From positions 43,612 to 107,611 of the forward strand of contig JAVKKH010000006.1 of assembly GCA_031296405.1 (NCBI GenBank): DNA of 64,000 nt, written 5' to 3'. Of this stretch, positions 43,659 to 52,474 are shown piece after piece. Position 1 is the first letter of the stretch; each line of letters opens with the position of its first letter. The position numbers were made by a program, and so were the translations under genes. This stretch comes from Candidatus Tepidifontimicrobium thermophilum. Its GTDB lineage: Bacteria; Sysuimicrobiota; Sysuimicrobiia; Sysuimicrobiales; Sysuimicrobiaceae. The notes beneath the pieces are model-generated. The model was not told the origin of the DNA. It made no database searches and was given only the letters and a program-made list of their open reading frames with translations.

Positions 43659-44198
43659 ATGCGGTGTCCGTACTGCGGTCACCACGACAGCCGTGTACTG
43701 GACTCCCGGCCCGCGGAGGACGGCGCGGCTATCCGGCGCCGGCGCGAGTGCCCCCGGTGTGAGAGGCGGTTCACCACGTATGAGCGGGTGGACCCAGCGC
43801 CCCTGATGGTGGTGAAGCGGGATGGACGGCGGGAGCCCTTCGACCGGGCCAAGATCCTGGGTGGGCTGCTGAAGGCCCGGGGAAAGCGCCCGATCCCCAC
43901 CGAGGTCCTGGATTCCCTGGCCGCGGAGGTGGAGCGACAGGTGCGCAACCTGGGCGAGCCGGAGGTCCCCAGCAGCCGGATTGGCGAGATGGTGATGGAG
44001 CGCCTGCGCCGCGTGGACGAGGTGGCCTTCGTGCGGTTCGCTTCCGAGTACCGGCGGTTCCAGGACGTGCAGAGCATCGTGGAGGAAGTGGAGCGCTTGC
44101 GGGTGCAGAAGGAGCGGGAGGAGCAGCTCCGGCGTCAGGTCCCCCTGCTCCCCCTGGGGGAGGGGCGGGCCAACGGCAAACACGACTCGGGAAGGTGA
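43659..44198 (+). CDS. nrdR: Transcriptional repressor NrdR
   Basis: 179 residues from ATG 43659. Zinc ribbon MRCPYCGHHDSRVLDSRPAEDG...CPRCERRFTTYER, then an ATP-cone (VVKRDGRREPFDRAKILGGL and FVRFASEYRRFQD). It senses dATP/ATP and binds the box pair just upstream. The C-terminal 30 residues are charged and lineage-specific. It precedes nrdJ by four bases. Confidence 0.97.
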   Translation: MRCPYCGHHDSRVLDSRPAEDGAAIRRRRECPRCERRFTTYERVDPAPLMVVKRDGRREPFDRAKILGGLLKARGKRPIPTEVLDSLAAEVERQVRNLGEPEVPSSRIGEMVMERLRRVDEVAFVRFASEYRRFQDVQSIVEEVERLRVQKEREEQLRRQVPLLPLGEGRANGKHDSGR

Positions 44199-44202
44199 GC
44201 CC

Positions 44203-47200
44203 ATGCAGACCACGCGGGAAGCAACGGACCTGTTCGGGCGGACGCTGCGGTACTTCGGCGGGGACGAGCTGCGGGCCCGGGTGTTCTTCGACAAGTACGC
44301 CCTGCGGGATTCCAGCGGCCGCGTGGTGGAGAGCGTGCCGCCGGAGATGTGGGCCCGGGTGGCCCGGGAGATCGCCTCCGCGGAGGAGACGGAGGCGAAG
44401 CGGCGGGAGTGGGAGGAGAAGTTCTACTGGCTGTTGGAGGACTTTCGGTTCGTCCCCGGAGGGCGCATCCTGTTCGGTGCCGGCAACCCGCGCCGCGCCA
44501 CCCTCCTCAACTGCTACGTCATTCCGATCCGGGGCGACTCCCTGGAGGACATCTTCGAGTGGTGCAAGGAGGCGGCCCGCACCTACTCCTTCGGTGGGGG
44601 CGTGGGGACGGACATCAGCGTGCTCCGGCCCCGCGGCACCCCGGTGAACAACGCCGCCATCACCAGCTCCGGGGCGGTGTCCTTCATGGAGCTGCTGTCC
44701 ACCACCACGGGCACCATCGGGCAGGCCGGCCGCCGCGGGGCCCTCATGATCACCCTCCGCAGCGACCACCCCGACGTGCTGGAGTTCACCCGCGTCAAGC
44801 GGAACCTGGACCGGGTCCGCTACGCGAACATCAGCGTACGGGTGGACGACGCCTTCATGCGGGCGGTGGAGCAGGACGGCCCGTACACCCTCCGGTTCGC
44901 CAACGAGCGGGTCCGGACGGAACAGACCGTGCGGGCGCGGGAGCTGTGGGACGAACTGGTGCGGGGAGCCCGGGACTACGCGGAGCCCGGGGTGATCTTC
45001 TGGGACACCGTGCGGAGGGGGTCCACCTCCGAGTACAACGGGATGAACGTGATCACCACGAACCCGTGCTCGCTGGTGGGCTCGACGTACGTGATCACCC
45101 CGACCGGGATCCACAGGCTGGACTCCCTGGTTCGCAACGCGGTGCTGGATCGTGCAACTCCCAAGGTCATCATTGACCGGCGCGCAGCGGATGGCAGGGG
45201 GATCGCCACGGTCCGTGCAGATGCCCTGGCCTTCACAGGGGTCAAGCGCATCTGGCGCGTGGAGACCACCAGCGGGTTCGTGATCCGGGGCACGGGGGAC
45301 CACAAGGTGAAAGTCCTCAACGACGGGACATTCGACCCCCTCCACGGATCCAAGGGGTGGAAGCGCATCGACGAGCTGAAGCCGGGCGATGTCCTGGCCG
45401 TAATGGATCCCAACGACCCAGCGTTGGTGGACCAAGTGTTCGCGGAACGCTCCCCGTATCTCCATCTGGACGAAAGAGAGATCCAGCCTCGACGGAAAGA
45501 CGCCCATTACCGTCTGATCCACGTTCCGCAGACGTGGGATGAGGATCTCGCGTATCTGCTGGGGTACGCGGTCGGGGATGGTTCCTACACGAGGCAGTCC
45601 CGCAAGTCGGGCGGAGCCAAGAGGCTGGACCTACACATGCACGTCGAAGATGCTCCTCATATCAAGCCCGTCCTGGATCGCGTGGTGGCGCGGTGCCTCC
45701 AGCACCGGCGCGTGCCGGTAGGGGTTGGGGCAGCTAGCGAAGGGTCCCCGCAGCCGCTTCCGCTTAAGACGCGGGATGGGACGAAGCGCGCCTGGGTCTC
45801 CGTGCACTCCGCTGCGTTTTTGCGCATGCTCCACGCCCTGGGGCTCCGGCCTGCGGTGGCCCACGAAAAAGTCGTGCCGGAGTCTGTGTTCACCGCTCCC
45901 AAGGAAGCTACCGCTGCATTTCTGCGAGGCTTGTTCGACGCCGACGGGACGGTGTCTCGGCCGCAGGAGCGACCCATGATCTCCCTGACCTCAACGTCCC
46001 GCCGGCTCATCGAACAGGTGCAGCTCCTGTTGTTGCAGTTTGGAATCTTTTCGAGCGTGGTGACGTACCGGGCGGAGGGGAAGAACCGATCAAGGACGAG
46101 TGGGCTGACGTACGTGACCAAGACAGGGGAGCGGAGGGAGTACAGGAGCGTCCATGACTCTTACAAGCTGTGCATCAGCGGATATCCGTCCATCGAGCGG
46201 TTCGTGACGTACATCGGGAGCGGGTTACCCAGGAAGCGGCGGGTGCTGGAGGCGTTGAGGGCGAACCGGAAGGGCGCGCTGCGGGAAGTGACGGACCGCA
46301 CGCGGGTGAAGAGGGTTGTCGAGGAGGAGACTTACGAGGCGGTTTACGACCTGACGGTATTGGACACGAAGTCGTTCATCGCGAACGGGCTTATCGTAAG
46401 CAATTCCGAGATCCCCCTGGAACCGTACGGGGCGTGCTGTCTCGGGAACGTGAACCTGAGCGCGTTCGTCCGGGAGCCGTTCACGGAGCGGGCGCACCTG
46501 GACTGGGAGGCCCTGGAGCGGGCCTTGCGGTACGCGGTGCGGTTTCTGGACGACGTGCTGGACTACAACGCGGACAAGCACCCGCTGCCGGAGCAGCGGG
46601 AGGCCAGCCGGCGGAGCCGGAGGATCGGGGTGGGCTTCACGGGCATGGGGGACATGCTGGTGAAGCTCCGGCTGCGGTACGACTCCGAAGAGGCCCTGGC
46701 CTTCGTGGACCGGACCTTCGAGCGGATCAAGAACGTGGTGTACGACGAGAGCGCCAACCTGGCCGCGGAGAAGGGCCCGTTCCCCGCGTTCGACCGGGAG
46801 CAGCACTTCCGCCAGCCCTTCCTCCAGACCCTGGACCCCGCGGTGCGGGAGAAGGCGTACACCCTGGGGCTGCGGAATGTGGCCCTGCTCACCGTGCCGC
46901 CCGTGGGGAGCGGGGCGGCCCTGGCGGGGACCACCAGCGGCATCGAGCCGATCTTCGACCTGTACTACCTGCGCCGGAGCGAGTCCCTGACCCAGTCGCA
47001 GTTCAAGGTCTACCACCCCCTGGTCCGGCAGTACATGGAGGAGTTCGGGGTGGACGACGAGCACCTGCCGGAGTGGTTCGTCACCGCCCACCGCATCGTG
47101 CCGGAGATGCGGGTACGGATGCAGGCCACGGTGCAGAAGCACATCGACCACAGCATCAGCTCCACGGTGAACCTGCCGGAAGACGCCACCGTGGAGGACG

Positions 47201-47931
47201 TGGAGCGTATCTACTTCCTGGCGTGGAAGCTGGGCTGTAAGGGGATCACCGTGTACCGGGAGGGTTCCCGCGAGGGGGTCTTGATCACCGAGGCGAAGGC
47301 GCAGCAGCAGACGCAGCCGGAGGCGATCCGCCTGGCCGCCGAGCCGGCGCGGGACCGCGCGGTCACGCGCCCGAGGCCGAAGGTGACGCAGGGACGGACG
47401 GAGCGGATCGAGACCCCCCGCGGGCGGGTGTACGTGACGGTGAACGAGGACGAGTACGGGCCGTGCGAGGTGTTCGTGGAGTCCCTGGACGTGGAAGCGG
47501 AGGCCACGGGCCGCCTGGTGTCCCTGTGCCTGCGCAGCGGGGTGGACCCGCGGGAGGTGATCGAGCAGCTGTGGCGGGTCCAGTCGCGGGAGGTGGCCCT
47601 GGACCGGTCCGCGGACGGCACCGTGGTCCGGGTGAGCACCATCGCACAGGCGGTGGCCCTGGCTTTGGGCCGTGCCCTGTACGGGGACGGCTTCCGGCCG
47701 GACAAGGAGTTCCCCCGCGCGGCGGCCCTGCCCGAGCCGACGCCGCGCGCCCGGCAGGAACGCCTGAAGTTCACCACCTCCCCGGCCCCGAACTCGCCAC
47801 AGCCGGGCTCCCCGGCGGCCAACGGAACCGGGGAGTCGCGGTTTGCGGGTGTGTGCCCGGACTGCGGGGACAGGCTGGTGTACGAGAACGGCTGCGCCAG
47901 CTGCCGGTCCTGCGGTTACTCCCGCTGCTGA
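44203..47931 (+). CDS. nrdJ: Adenosylcobalamin-dependent (class II) ribonucleotide reductase with intein
   Basis: 1242 residues as translated, 797 after removal of a 445-residue intein. Extein motifs: LLNCYVIPIRGDS (redox Cys), FGGGVGTDIS, the catalytic NPC (287-289) interrupted by the intein and continuing SEIPLEPYGACCLGNVNL, and VPPVGSGAALAGTTSGIEPIFDLYY, with a C-terminal CPDCG...CRSCGYSRC zinc/redox tail. It reduces ribonucleotides without oxygen dependence using vitamin B12. Regulated by NrdR boxes. Its end overlaps convergent mutY by 16 bases. Confidence 0.96.
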   Translation: MQTTREATDLFGRTLRYFGGDELRARVFFDKYALRDSSGRVVESVPPEMWARVAREIASAEETEAKRREWEEKFYWLLEDFRFVPGGRILFGAGNPRRATLLNCYVIPIRGDSLEDIFEWCKEAARTYSFGGGVGTDISVLRPRGTPVNNAAITSSGAVSFMELLSTTTGTIGQAGRRGALMITLRSDHPDVLEFTRVKRNLDRVRYANISVRVDDAFMRAVEQDGPYTLRFANERVRTEQTVRARELWDELVRGARDYAEPGVIFWDTVRRGSTSEYNGMNVITTNPCSLVGSTYVITPTGIHRLDSLVRNAVLDRATPKVIIDRRAADGRGIATVRADALAFTGVKRIWRVETTSGFVIRGTGDHKVKVLNDGTFDPLHGSKGWKRIDELKPGDVLAVMDPNDPALVDQVFAERSPYLHLDEREIQPRRKDAHYRLIHVPQTWDEDLAYLLGYAVGDGSYTRQSRKSGGAKRLDLHMHVEDAPHIKPVLDRVVARCLQHRRVPVGVGAASEGSPQPLPLKTRDGTKRAWVSVHSAAFLRMLHALGLRPAVAHEKVVPESVFTAPKEATAAFLRGLFDADGTVSRPQERPMISLTSTSRRLIEQVQLLLLQFGIFSSVVTYRAEGKNRSRTSGLTYVTKTGERREYRSVHDSYKLCISGYPSIERFVTYIGSGLPRKRRVLEALRANRKGALREVTDRTRVKRVVEEETYEAVYDLTVLDTKSFIANGLIVSNSEIPLEPYGACCLGNVNLSAFVREPFTERAHLDWEALERALRYAVRFLDDVLDYNADKHPLPEQREASRRSRRIGVGFTGMGDMLVKLRLRYDSEEALAFVDRTFERIKNVVYDESANLAAEKGPFPAFDREQHFRQPFLQTLDPAVREKAYTLGLRNVALLTVPPVGSGAALAGTTSGIEPIFDLYYLRRSESLTQSQFKVYHPLVRQYMEEFGVDDEHLPEWFVTAHRIVPEMRVRMQATVQKHIDHSISSTVNLPEDATVEDVERIYFLAWKLGCKGITVYREGSREGVLITEAKAQQQTQPEAIRLAAEPARDRAVTRPRPKVTQGRTERIETPRGRVYVTVNEDEYGPCEVFVESLDVEAEATGRLVSLCLRSGVDPREVIEQLWRVQSREVALDRSADGTVVRVSTIAQAVALALGRALYGDGFRPDKEFPRAAALPEPTPRARQERLKFTTSPAPNSPQPGSPAANGTGESRFAGVCPDCGDRLVYENGCASCRSCGYSRC
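45070..46404 (+). other. Intein with LAGLIDADG endonuclease inserted in nrdJ
   Basis: 445 residues. It starts with Ser directly after the catalytic Cys (SLVGSTYVITPTG, block A), has block B GFVIRGTGDHKV (TxxH), LAGLIDADG motifs LLGYAVGDG and FLRGLFDADGTV, and ends EAVYDLTVLDTKSFIANGLIVSN before Ser+1. The block F His is Lys and the penultimate His is Ser, non-standard for splicing. Splicing would restore NPC-SEIPL. Local composition is less GC-rich than the flanking exteins, consistent with acquisition by homing. Confidence 0.9.
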
Positions 47932-49031
47932 CGCTCCTGCCCCAGGCGGGCGAGCAGCCGCCGTACCGGTGCGGGCACCGGCAGGCCGGGTTGCTCGGGT
48001 GGTACGAAACGTCCCCTGCGCGGTGAGCTGTCCGGGCGGGCAACGTGCACGCGGAAGTGCGCCCGGAAGTGGGTGAAGGCGTGCTCGAAGCTCCAGCACG
48101 TGCCGTCGCGTTCCAGCCGGACGCCTACCAGGCGCCGCAGCGCAGGTCGCGCGCGCGGCCACGAGGGAGCCTCCACGTACGGGAACGTCCACAGCCCGCC
48201 CCACACGCCTTCAGGGGGCTGCCGCACCAGGAGCACGCGGCCCCGGCGGTCCCGGACCAGGGCGGCCACGAACCGCCGGCGGGGTCTGGGGCGCGGTGGA
48301 GGCCGGCGCGGGAGCTCGCCGGCCAAGCCCAGCGCGTGGGCCGCGCAGAAGGGCCGTACGGGACAGACCCCGCACTTCGGGTTGCTGGGAAGGCAGGTGG
48401 TGGCCCCGAGGTCCATGAGGGCTTGGTTGAACTCCCCGGCGCGGCCTGGTGGGAGCACGGCGCGCAGGGCCTCCTCGACCGACCTGCGGACCGCCGGGGC
48501 CGTGCTGGGCTTCTGCAGACCCAGCAGTCGCACCCCGACGCGTAGCACGTTCCCGTCCAGTGCCACCACGTCCTGGCCGAAGGCGATGCTGGCCACTGCA
48601 GCCGCGGTGTACGGCCCTATTCCCGGAAGGCGGCGCCACCCCGCCGCGGTGGTGGGAAGGTGGCCCGTGCGGACGATCTTCCGGGCGGCGCGCAGGAGGT
48701 TCCGGGCCCGCGCGTAGTAGCCTAATCCGGCCCACGCCTGCAGGACGTCCTGCTGGCGTGCCGAGGCCAGCGCGCGCACGTCGGGGAAGGCCTGCAGGAA
48801 CCGGAGGTAGTAGGGTACCACGGTCTCCACGCGGGTCTGCTGCAGCATGACCTCCGCCACCCAAACCCGGTACGGGTCGCGGGTACGGCGCCAGGGCAGG
48901 GCCCGTCGGTGGCGCATGTACCAGCGGAGGAGGCGGCTCGCCAGCCTGGGATCCAGGGCAACCTTCCCCGACCCTCCTGACCGGGCCCGCCGTGCCCCGC
49001 GGTTCGGCAACACGCGGTCAGCTAGCCTCAC
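47916..49031 (-). CDS. mutY: A/G-specific adenine glycosylase MutY
   Basis: 371 residues from GTG 49031, overlapping the upstream DUF3054 gene by 14 bases. Catalytic Glu in LQQTRVETVVPYY, HhH motif LPGIGPYTAAAVAS with Asp in ALDGNVLR, the 4Fe-4S loop CLPSNPKCGVCPVRPFC and a C-terminal NUDIX-like domain (VAALVRDRRGRVLLVRQ). It removes adenine opposite 8-oxoguanine. Confidence 0.94.
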   Translation of the reverse strand: MRLADRVLPNRGARRARSGGSGKVALDPRLASRLLRWYMRHRRALPWRRTRDPYRVWVAEVMLQQTRVETVVPYYLRFLQAFPDVRALASARQQDVLQAWAGLGYYARARNLLRAARKIVRTGHLPTTAAGWRRLPGIGPYTAAAVASIAFGQDVVALDGNVLRVGVRLLGLQKPSTAPAVRRSVEEALRAVLPPGRAGEFNQALMDLGATTCLPSNPKCGVCPVRPFCAAHALGLAGELPRRPPPRPRPRRRFVAALVRDRRGRVLLVRQPPEGVWGGLWTFPYVEAPSWPRARPALRRLVGVRLERDGTCWSFEHAFTHFRAHFRVHVARPDSSPRRGRFVPPEQPGLPVPAPVRRLLARLGQERQQRE

Positions 49032-49392
49032 GGGGGGGACCGGAACCGGCCCGCGTCCAACCCTCCAGGGCCAGGCGGATCAGGACCAACACGACCCCGC
49101 TGGTGGCTGTGCCGGCCAGGAGGAACGAAAACGTCGCGGGGCTCAGCAGTCGGCCCTGCAGGAGCTGGCGCAGCAGGATCCCCGCGGGGATGGCCAGCAC
49201 CCACGTCACGAAGAACGTCCGCCAGCCCGGTGCCCGGTACGTCCCCAGCAGGGACGCCACCGCGAGCCAGGTGAGGGCAAGCGGCAGGAAGGTCCGGCCG
49301 ACGAGCCCAAGGTCCACGTACGCTCCGTGGAACGCGGCGCCCACCGCGGAGAACAGCAGCAGCCCTGCGAGGTCTGCCACCAGGTAGCGCAC
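49018..49392 (-). CDS. DUF3054 family membrane protein
   Basis: 124 residues from GTG 49392, which overlaps the MFS stop by one base. Four hydrophobic segments (LAGLLLFSAVGAAFHG, TFLPLALTWLAVASLLG, FFVTWVLAIPAGILLRQLLQG, FSFLLAGTATSGVVLVLIRLAL) match the short DUF3054 family, of unknown function and common in Actinobacteria and Deinococcus. Its 3' end overlaps mutY. Confidence 0.8.
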   Translation of the reverse strand: MRYLVADLAGLLLFSAVGAAFHGAYVDLGLVGRTFLPLALTWLAVASLLGTYRAPGWRTFFVTWVLAIPAGILLRQLLQGRLLSPATFSFLLAGTATSGVVLVLIRLALEGWTRAGSGPPREAS

Positions 49393-50561
49393 TACTCTCC
49401 TCCCACCAGCACAGGTCCGGCCCGGCGCACGCGAGCGGCGGGCAGGCAGGCGGCCAGCAGCGCTCCGGCCGCGGCCATGGCCGCGGCCGCCCGCAGCACC
49501 GCGGGCACTCCCCAGTTGTCCGCCACCAGTCCCAACGGCGTGGCCAGCAGGGCGGCCACGGAGCTGGCGGCCACCTGCATGCCACCGCCCAGCGCCGTGT
49601 GGCCGGGCAGGAACTCCTGGGACAGCACCAGGGTGATGGGCAGGACTCCCTGGGAGCAGGCGCCCAGGATCAGGACGGCCGGGTACATCCACGGCGGCCG
49701 CAGGAACGGCAAGAGCAGCACGATCCCCGCCAGGACGGCCATGGTAAAGCCCAGGACTCCCCGACGGCTCCAGCGGTCCGCGAGCCGACCCAGCAGCGGT
49801 GCGGCCAGCACGCCTCCTGCCAGCAACACCGACAGGGCCGCGGCGGCGGCCTCCCGGGACTGTCCCAGCCGGTCGATCAAAAAGCCGGGGTAGAACACCG
49901 TGACCCCCACGTGCACGCCCCCGCGCAGCAGCGCGATGGCCATCAGGACCCCGTACGCCACCCACAGGTCCTGGCCTTCCTGCCGGAGCAGCTCGGCGCG
50001 CCGGAGCGTGCCCTCCCGCCGGTGGGACAGCGCCAGCAGCGCCGCGATGGGGAACCCCACCAGCAGCCACAGCAGGAGCCCCCGGAGCCCGAACGCCCCC
50101 GCCAGCACCGCCACCACGGTCGGGCCGAGGGCCCAGCCCACGCTGCCGCCCACGGTGAAGTAACCCATGACCGTGGCACGCCGCTCGCCTGCCGCCTGGT
50201 ACGCCCTGCGCACGGCCTCGGGGTGGAACAGGGCCGGCCCGAGGGCCAGCACCGCCAGGGCCGCCACGGCGGTCCAGGGGCCCGTGGCGAGGCCCGCCAG
50301 GGCCAAACCGGTGGCGGTGAGGGCCACACCTGCAGGGACCATCCACAGGCTGGGACGGCGGTCCGCGGTCCAGCCCGCGGCCACCTGGATCGTGGCTCCG
50401 CAGAGGGACGCGGCGGTGACCATGATCCCCGTGAGCGTGTAGGTCAACCGGAGTTCCGTACGGAGGTACTGGGCCAGCGCCGGCAGGGCTCCCGCGCCCA
50501 CGTCCACCGCCGCGTGCCCGACGATGAGGAGCACCAGGACGGCTACAGGAGAGCGGTGCAC
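49392..50561 (-). CDS. MFS transporter, fosmidomycin-resistance (Fsr)-like
   Basis: 389 residues from ATG-like GTG at 50561, about twelve membrane segments. The start LLIVGHAAVDVGAGALPALAQYLR is characteristic of Fsr-type exporters; mid-protein GRLADRWSRRGVLG is the MFS loop between helices. Likely a drug or metabolite exporter; substrate unknown. It lies downstream of the peptide transporter genes on the same strand. Confidence 0.87.
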   Translation of the reverse strand: MHRSPVAVLVLLIVGHAAVDVGAGALPALAQYLRTELRLTYTLTGIMVTAASLCGATIQVAAGWTADRRPSLWMVPAGVALTATGLALAGLATGPWTAVAALAVLALGPALFHPEAVRRAYQAAGERRATVMGYFTVGGSVGWALGPTVVAVLAGAFGLRGLLLWLLVGFPIAALLALSHRREGTLRRAELLRQEGQDLWVAYGVLMAIALLRGGVHVGVTVFYPGFLIDRLGQSREAAAAALSVLLAGGVLAAPLLGRLADRWSRRGVLGFTMAVLAGIVLLLPFLRPPWMYPAVLILGACSQGVLPITLVLSQEFLPGHTALGGGMQVAASSVAALLATPLGLVADNWGVPAVLRAAAAMAAAGALLAACLPAARVRRAGPVLVGGE

Positions 50562-50618
50562 GGTTCCAGTCTAGTCCACCGCGGAAGGCCGCTCACGCCG
50601 TGCGCGCTTTCGTGCCGC

Positions 50619-51515
50619 TCACACCCGCAGTCGGGGGTCCAGGACGTCCCGGAGGGCGTCCCCGAGGACGTTGAAGCTCAAGACCGTCAGGGTGATGGCC
50701 AGCCCCGGGAACACCGCCATCCACGGCGCCTTCTGCACGAAGTCCACCGCGGCACCGCTCAGCATCAGGCCCCACGCGGGCGTGGGCTCCGCCACGCCCA
50801 GGCCGAGGAAACTCAGCGACGCCTCCAGCAAGATGGCCTGCCCCAGGAACGCGGTGAGCATGACCAGGTACGGGGCCAGCACGTTGGGCAGCATGTGCCG
50901 CAGGATGATCCGCCAGGGGCCCGCGCCGATGGCCCGGGCCGCCTCCACGTACGTGGTGTGGCGGACCTGGAGGGCGCTGCTGCGCACCACCAGCTCCGCC
51001 CGGGGGGCGAAGGACAGGGCGATGGCCACCACCAGGTTCGCGGTCCCGCTGCCCAGGATGGCCACCATCGCCATGGCCAGGACGATGAGGGGGAAGGACA
51101 CCAGGATGTCGGTGATCCGCTGGATCACCAAGTCCACAGTCCCTCCGAAGTACGCGGACGCCACTCCCACCAAAGCGCCCACGGTGGCGCCTGCCACGGA
51201 CGCCGACAGCCCCACCAGCAACGCGGTGCGGGCGCCGAAGATCAAGCGGCTCAGGATGTCGCGGCCGAAGCTGTCGGTGCCCAGCCAGTGCCGGGAGCTG
51301 GGCGGGCTGAACATGCTCAGGTAGTCGTTGGCGAGAGGGTCACTGGGCGCGATCCACGGCGCCAGCACCGCCGCAAGGACCAGCAGTACCAGAAACCCGC
51401 CCCCCGCCACCGCCAGGGGGTAGCGCCGCGCGAACCGCATGAACCGGCCCCCGGTGCGGGGCCGGGCCGCGGTGGGCCACACACGGGTAGCGAGGGCGTC
51501 CGGTCGTCCGGTCAT
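50619..51515 (-). CDS. Peptide/nickel-type ABC transporter permease (DppC-like)
   Basis: 298 residues on the minus strand. Cytoplasmic N-terminus, a first membrane helix near 35-55, the OppC_N motif HWLGTDSFGRDILSRLIFGAR, and the permease EAA-type loop EAARAIGAGPWRIILRHMLPN. Partner of the adjacent DppB-like permease and the solute-binding protein; the two ATPases usual for such systems are not in this operon. Confidence 0.92.
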   Translation of the reverse strand: MTGRPDALATRVWPTAARPRTGGRFMRFARRYPLAVAGGGFLVLLVLAAVLAPWIAPSDPLANDYLSMFSPPSSRHWLGTDSFGRDILSRLIFGARTALLVGLSASVAGATVGALVGVASAYFGGTVDLVIQRITDILVSFPLIVLAMAMVAILGSGTANLVVAIALSFAPRAELVVRSSALQVRHTTYVEAARAIGAGPWRIILRHMLPNVLAPYLVMLTAFLGQAILLEASLSFLGLGVAEPTPAWGLMLSGAAVDFVQKAPWMAVFPGLAITLTVLSFNVLGDALRDVLDPRLRV

Positions 51516-51519
51516 CGCG

Positions 51520-52473
51520 TCAGGCGTAACGGATCCGCGGATCCAGACGCGCGTACAGCAGGTCCAGGAGGACGTTCACCAGCACGTAGGCGGAGGCCAC
51601 GAGCAGCATGAGTCCCTGGATCAGGGTGTAGTCCCGCCGCGCGATGGCGTCCACGAACAGCTTGCCGACCCCGTTCAGGTTGAACACCTGCTCGGTCACC
51701 ACCAGCCCGCCGATGAGGAAGGCGAACTCCAGGCCGATCACGGTGACCACCGGCAGGAGGGCGTTCCGTAGGGCGTGGCGGAGCACCACCGCCCGCTCCG
51801 CGAGCCCCTTGGCCCACGCGGTGCGCACGTAGTCCTCCCGCAGGACCTCCAGCATCGCGGAGCGGGTCATCCGCGTGGCTACCGCGGAGTAGCGGTAGCC
51901 CACCGCCAGGGCCGGCCAGATCAGCTGGCTCAGGTTCGCCACGGGGTCCTGCCAAAGCGGCGTGAAGGTCATGGGCGGCAGCCAGCGGAACACGGACAGC
52001 AGGAACAGCAGCAGGAGGATCCCCAGCCAGAAGGAGGGGGTCGCGAGCCCCGCCACGCTGAACACCTGGACTAAGTGGTCCGCCCACGTGCCCCGGCGGA
52101 CCGCGGCCCACACCCCCAGGGGGATCGCGAGGCTCACCGCCACCACCGTGGCCATGATGGCCAGCTGCAGGCTCAGCTCCAGCCGGATGGCGATCTCCCG
52201 GGACACGGGGGCGCCGGTCCACATGGAGGTCCCCAGGTCCAGGCGTGCGAGCCCCGCGATCCAGTCCGCATACTGGGCCCACAGGGGCTTGTCCAGCCCG
52301 AGGCGCACCCGCTCCTGCTGGATCACCTCCCGGGTGACGTACGCGCCGCCGCTCACCAGCCGCAGCTCCACGATGTCGCCCGGGATCACCCGCACCAGCA
52401 GGAAGATCAGGGTCGCCACCGCCCACAGGGTGGGCAGCACCAACACGAGACGCGCCAGCACGTACCGCAGCAT
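51520..52473 (-). CDS. Peptide/nickel-type ABC transporter permease (DppB-like)
   Basis: 317 residues on the minus strand. Starts MLRYVLARLVLVLPTLWAVATLIFLL, typical of OppB/DppB; the coupling loop reads VRTAWAKGLAERAVVLRHALRN. Six membrane segments. It is separated by four bases from the DppC-like gene and one base from the binding-protein gene. Confidence 0.93.
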   Translation of the reverse strand: MLRYVLARLVLVLPTLWAVATLIFLLVRVIPGDIVELRLVSGGAYVTREVIQQERVRLGLDKPLWAQYADWIAGLARLDLGTSMWTGAPVSREIAIRLELSLQLAIMATVVAVSLAIPLGVWAAVRRGTWADHLVQVFSVAGLATPSFWLGILLLLFLLSVFRWLPPMTFTPLWQDPVANLSQLIWPALAVGYRYSAVATRMTRSAMLEVLREDYVRTAWAKGLAERAVVLRHALRNALLPVVTVIGLEFAFLIGGLVVTEQVFNLNGVGKLFVDAIARRDYTLIQGLMLLVASAYVLVNVLLDLLYARLDPRIRYA

Positions 52474-52474
52474 C

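Noticed and set aside
45070-46404. Independent homing endonuclease gene rather than intein
   Set aside because: It is in frame with both extein halves, has splice blocks A, B, F and G and exact excision restores the NPC-SEI active site.
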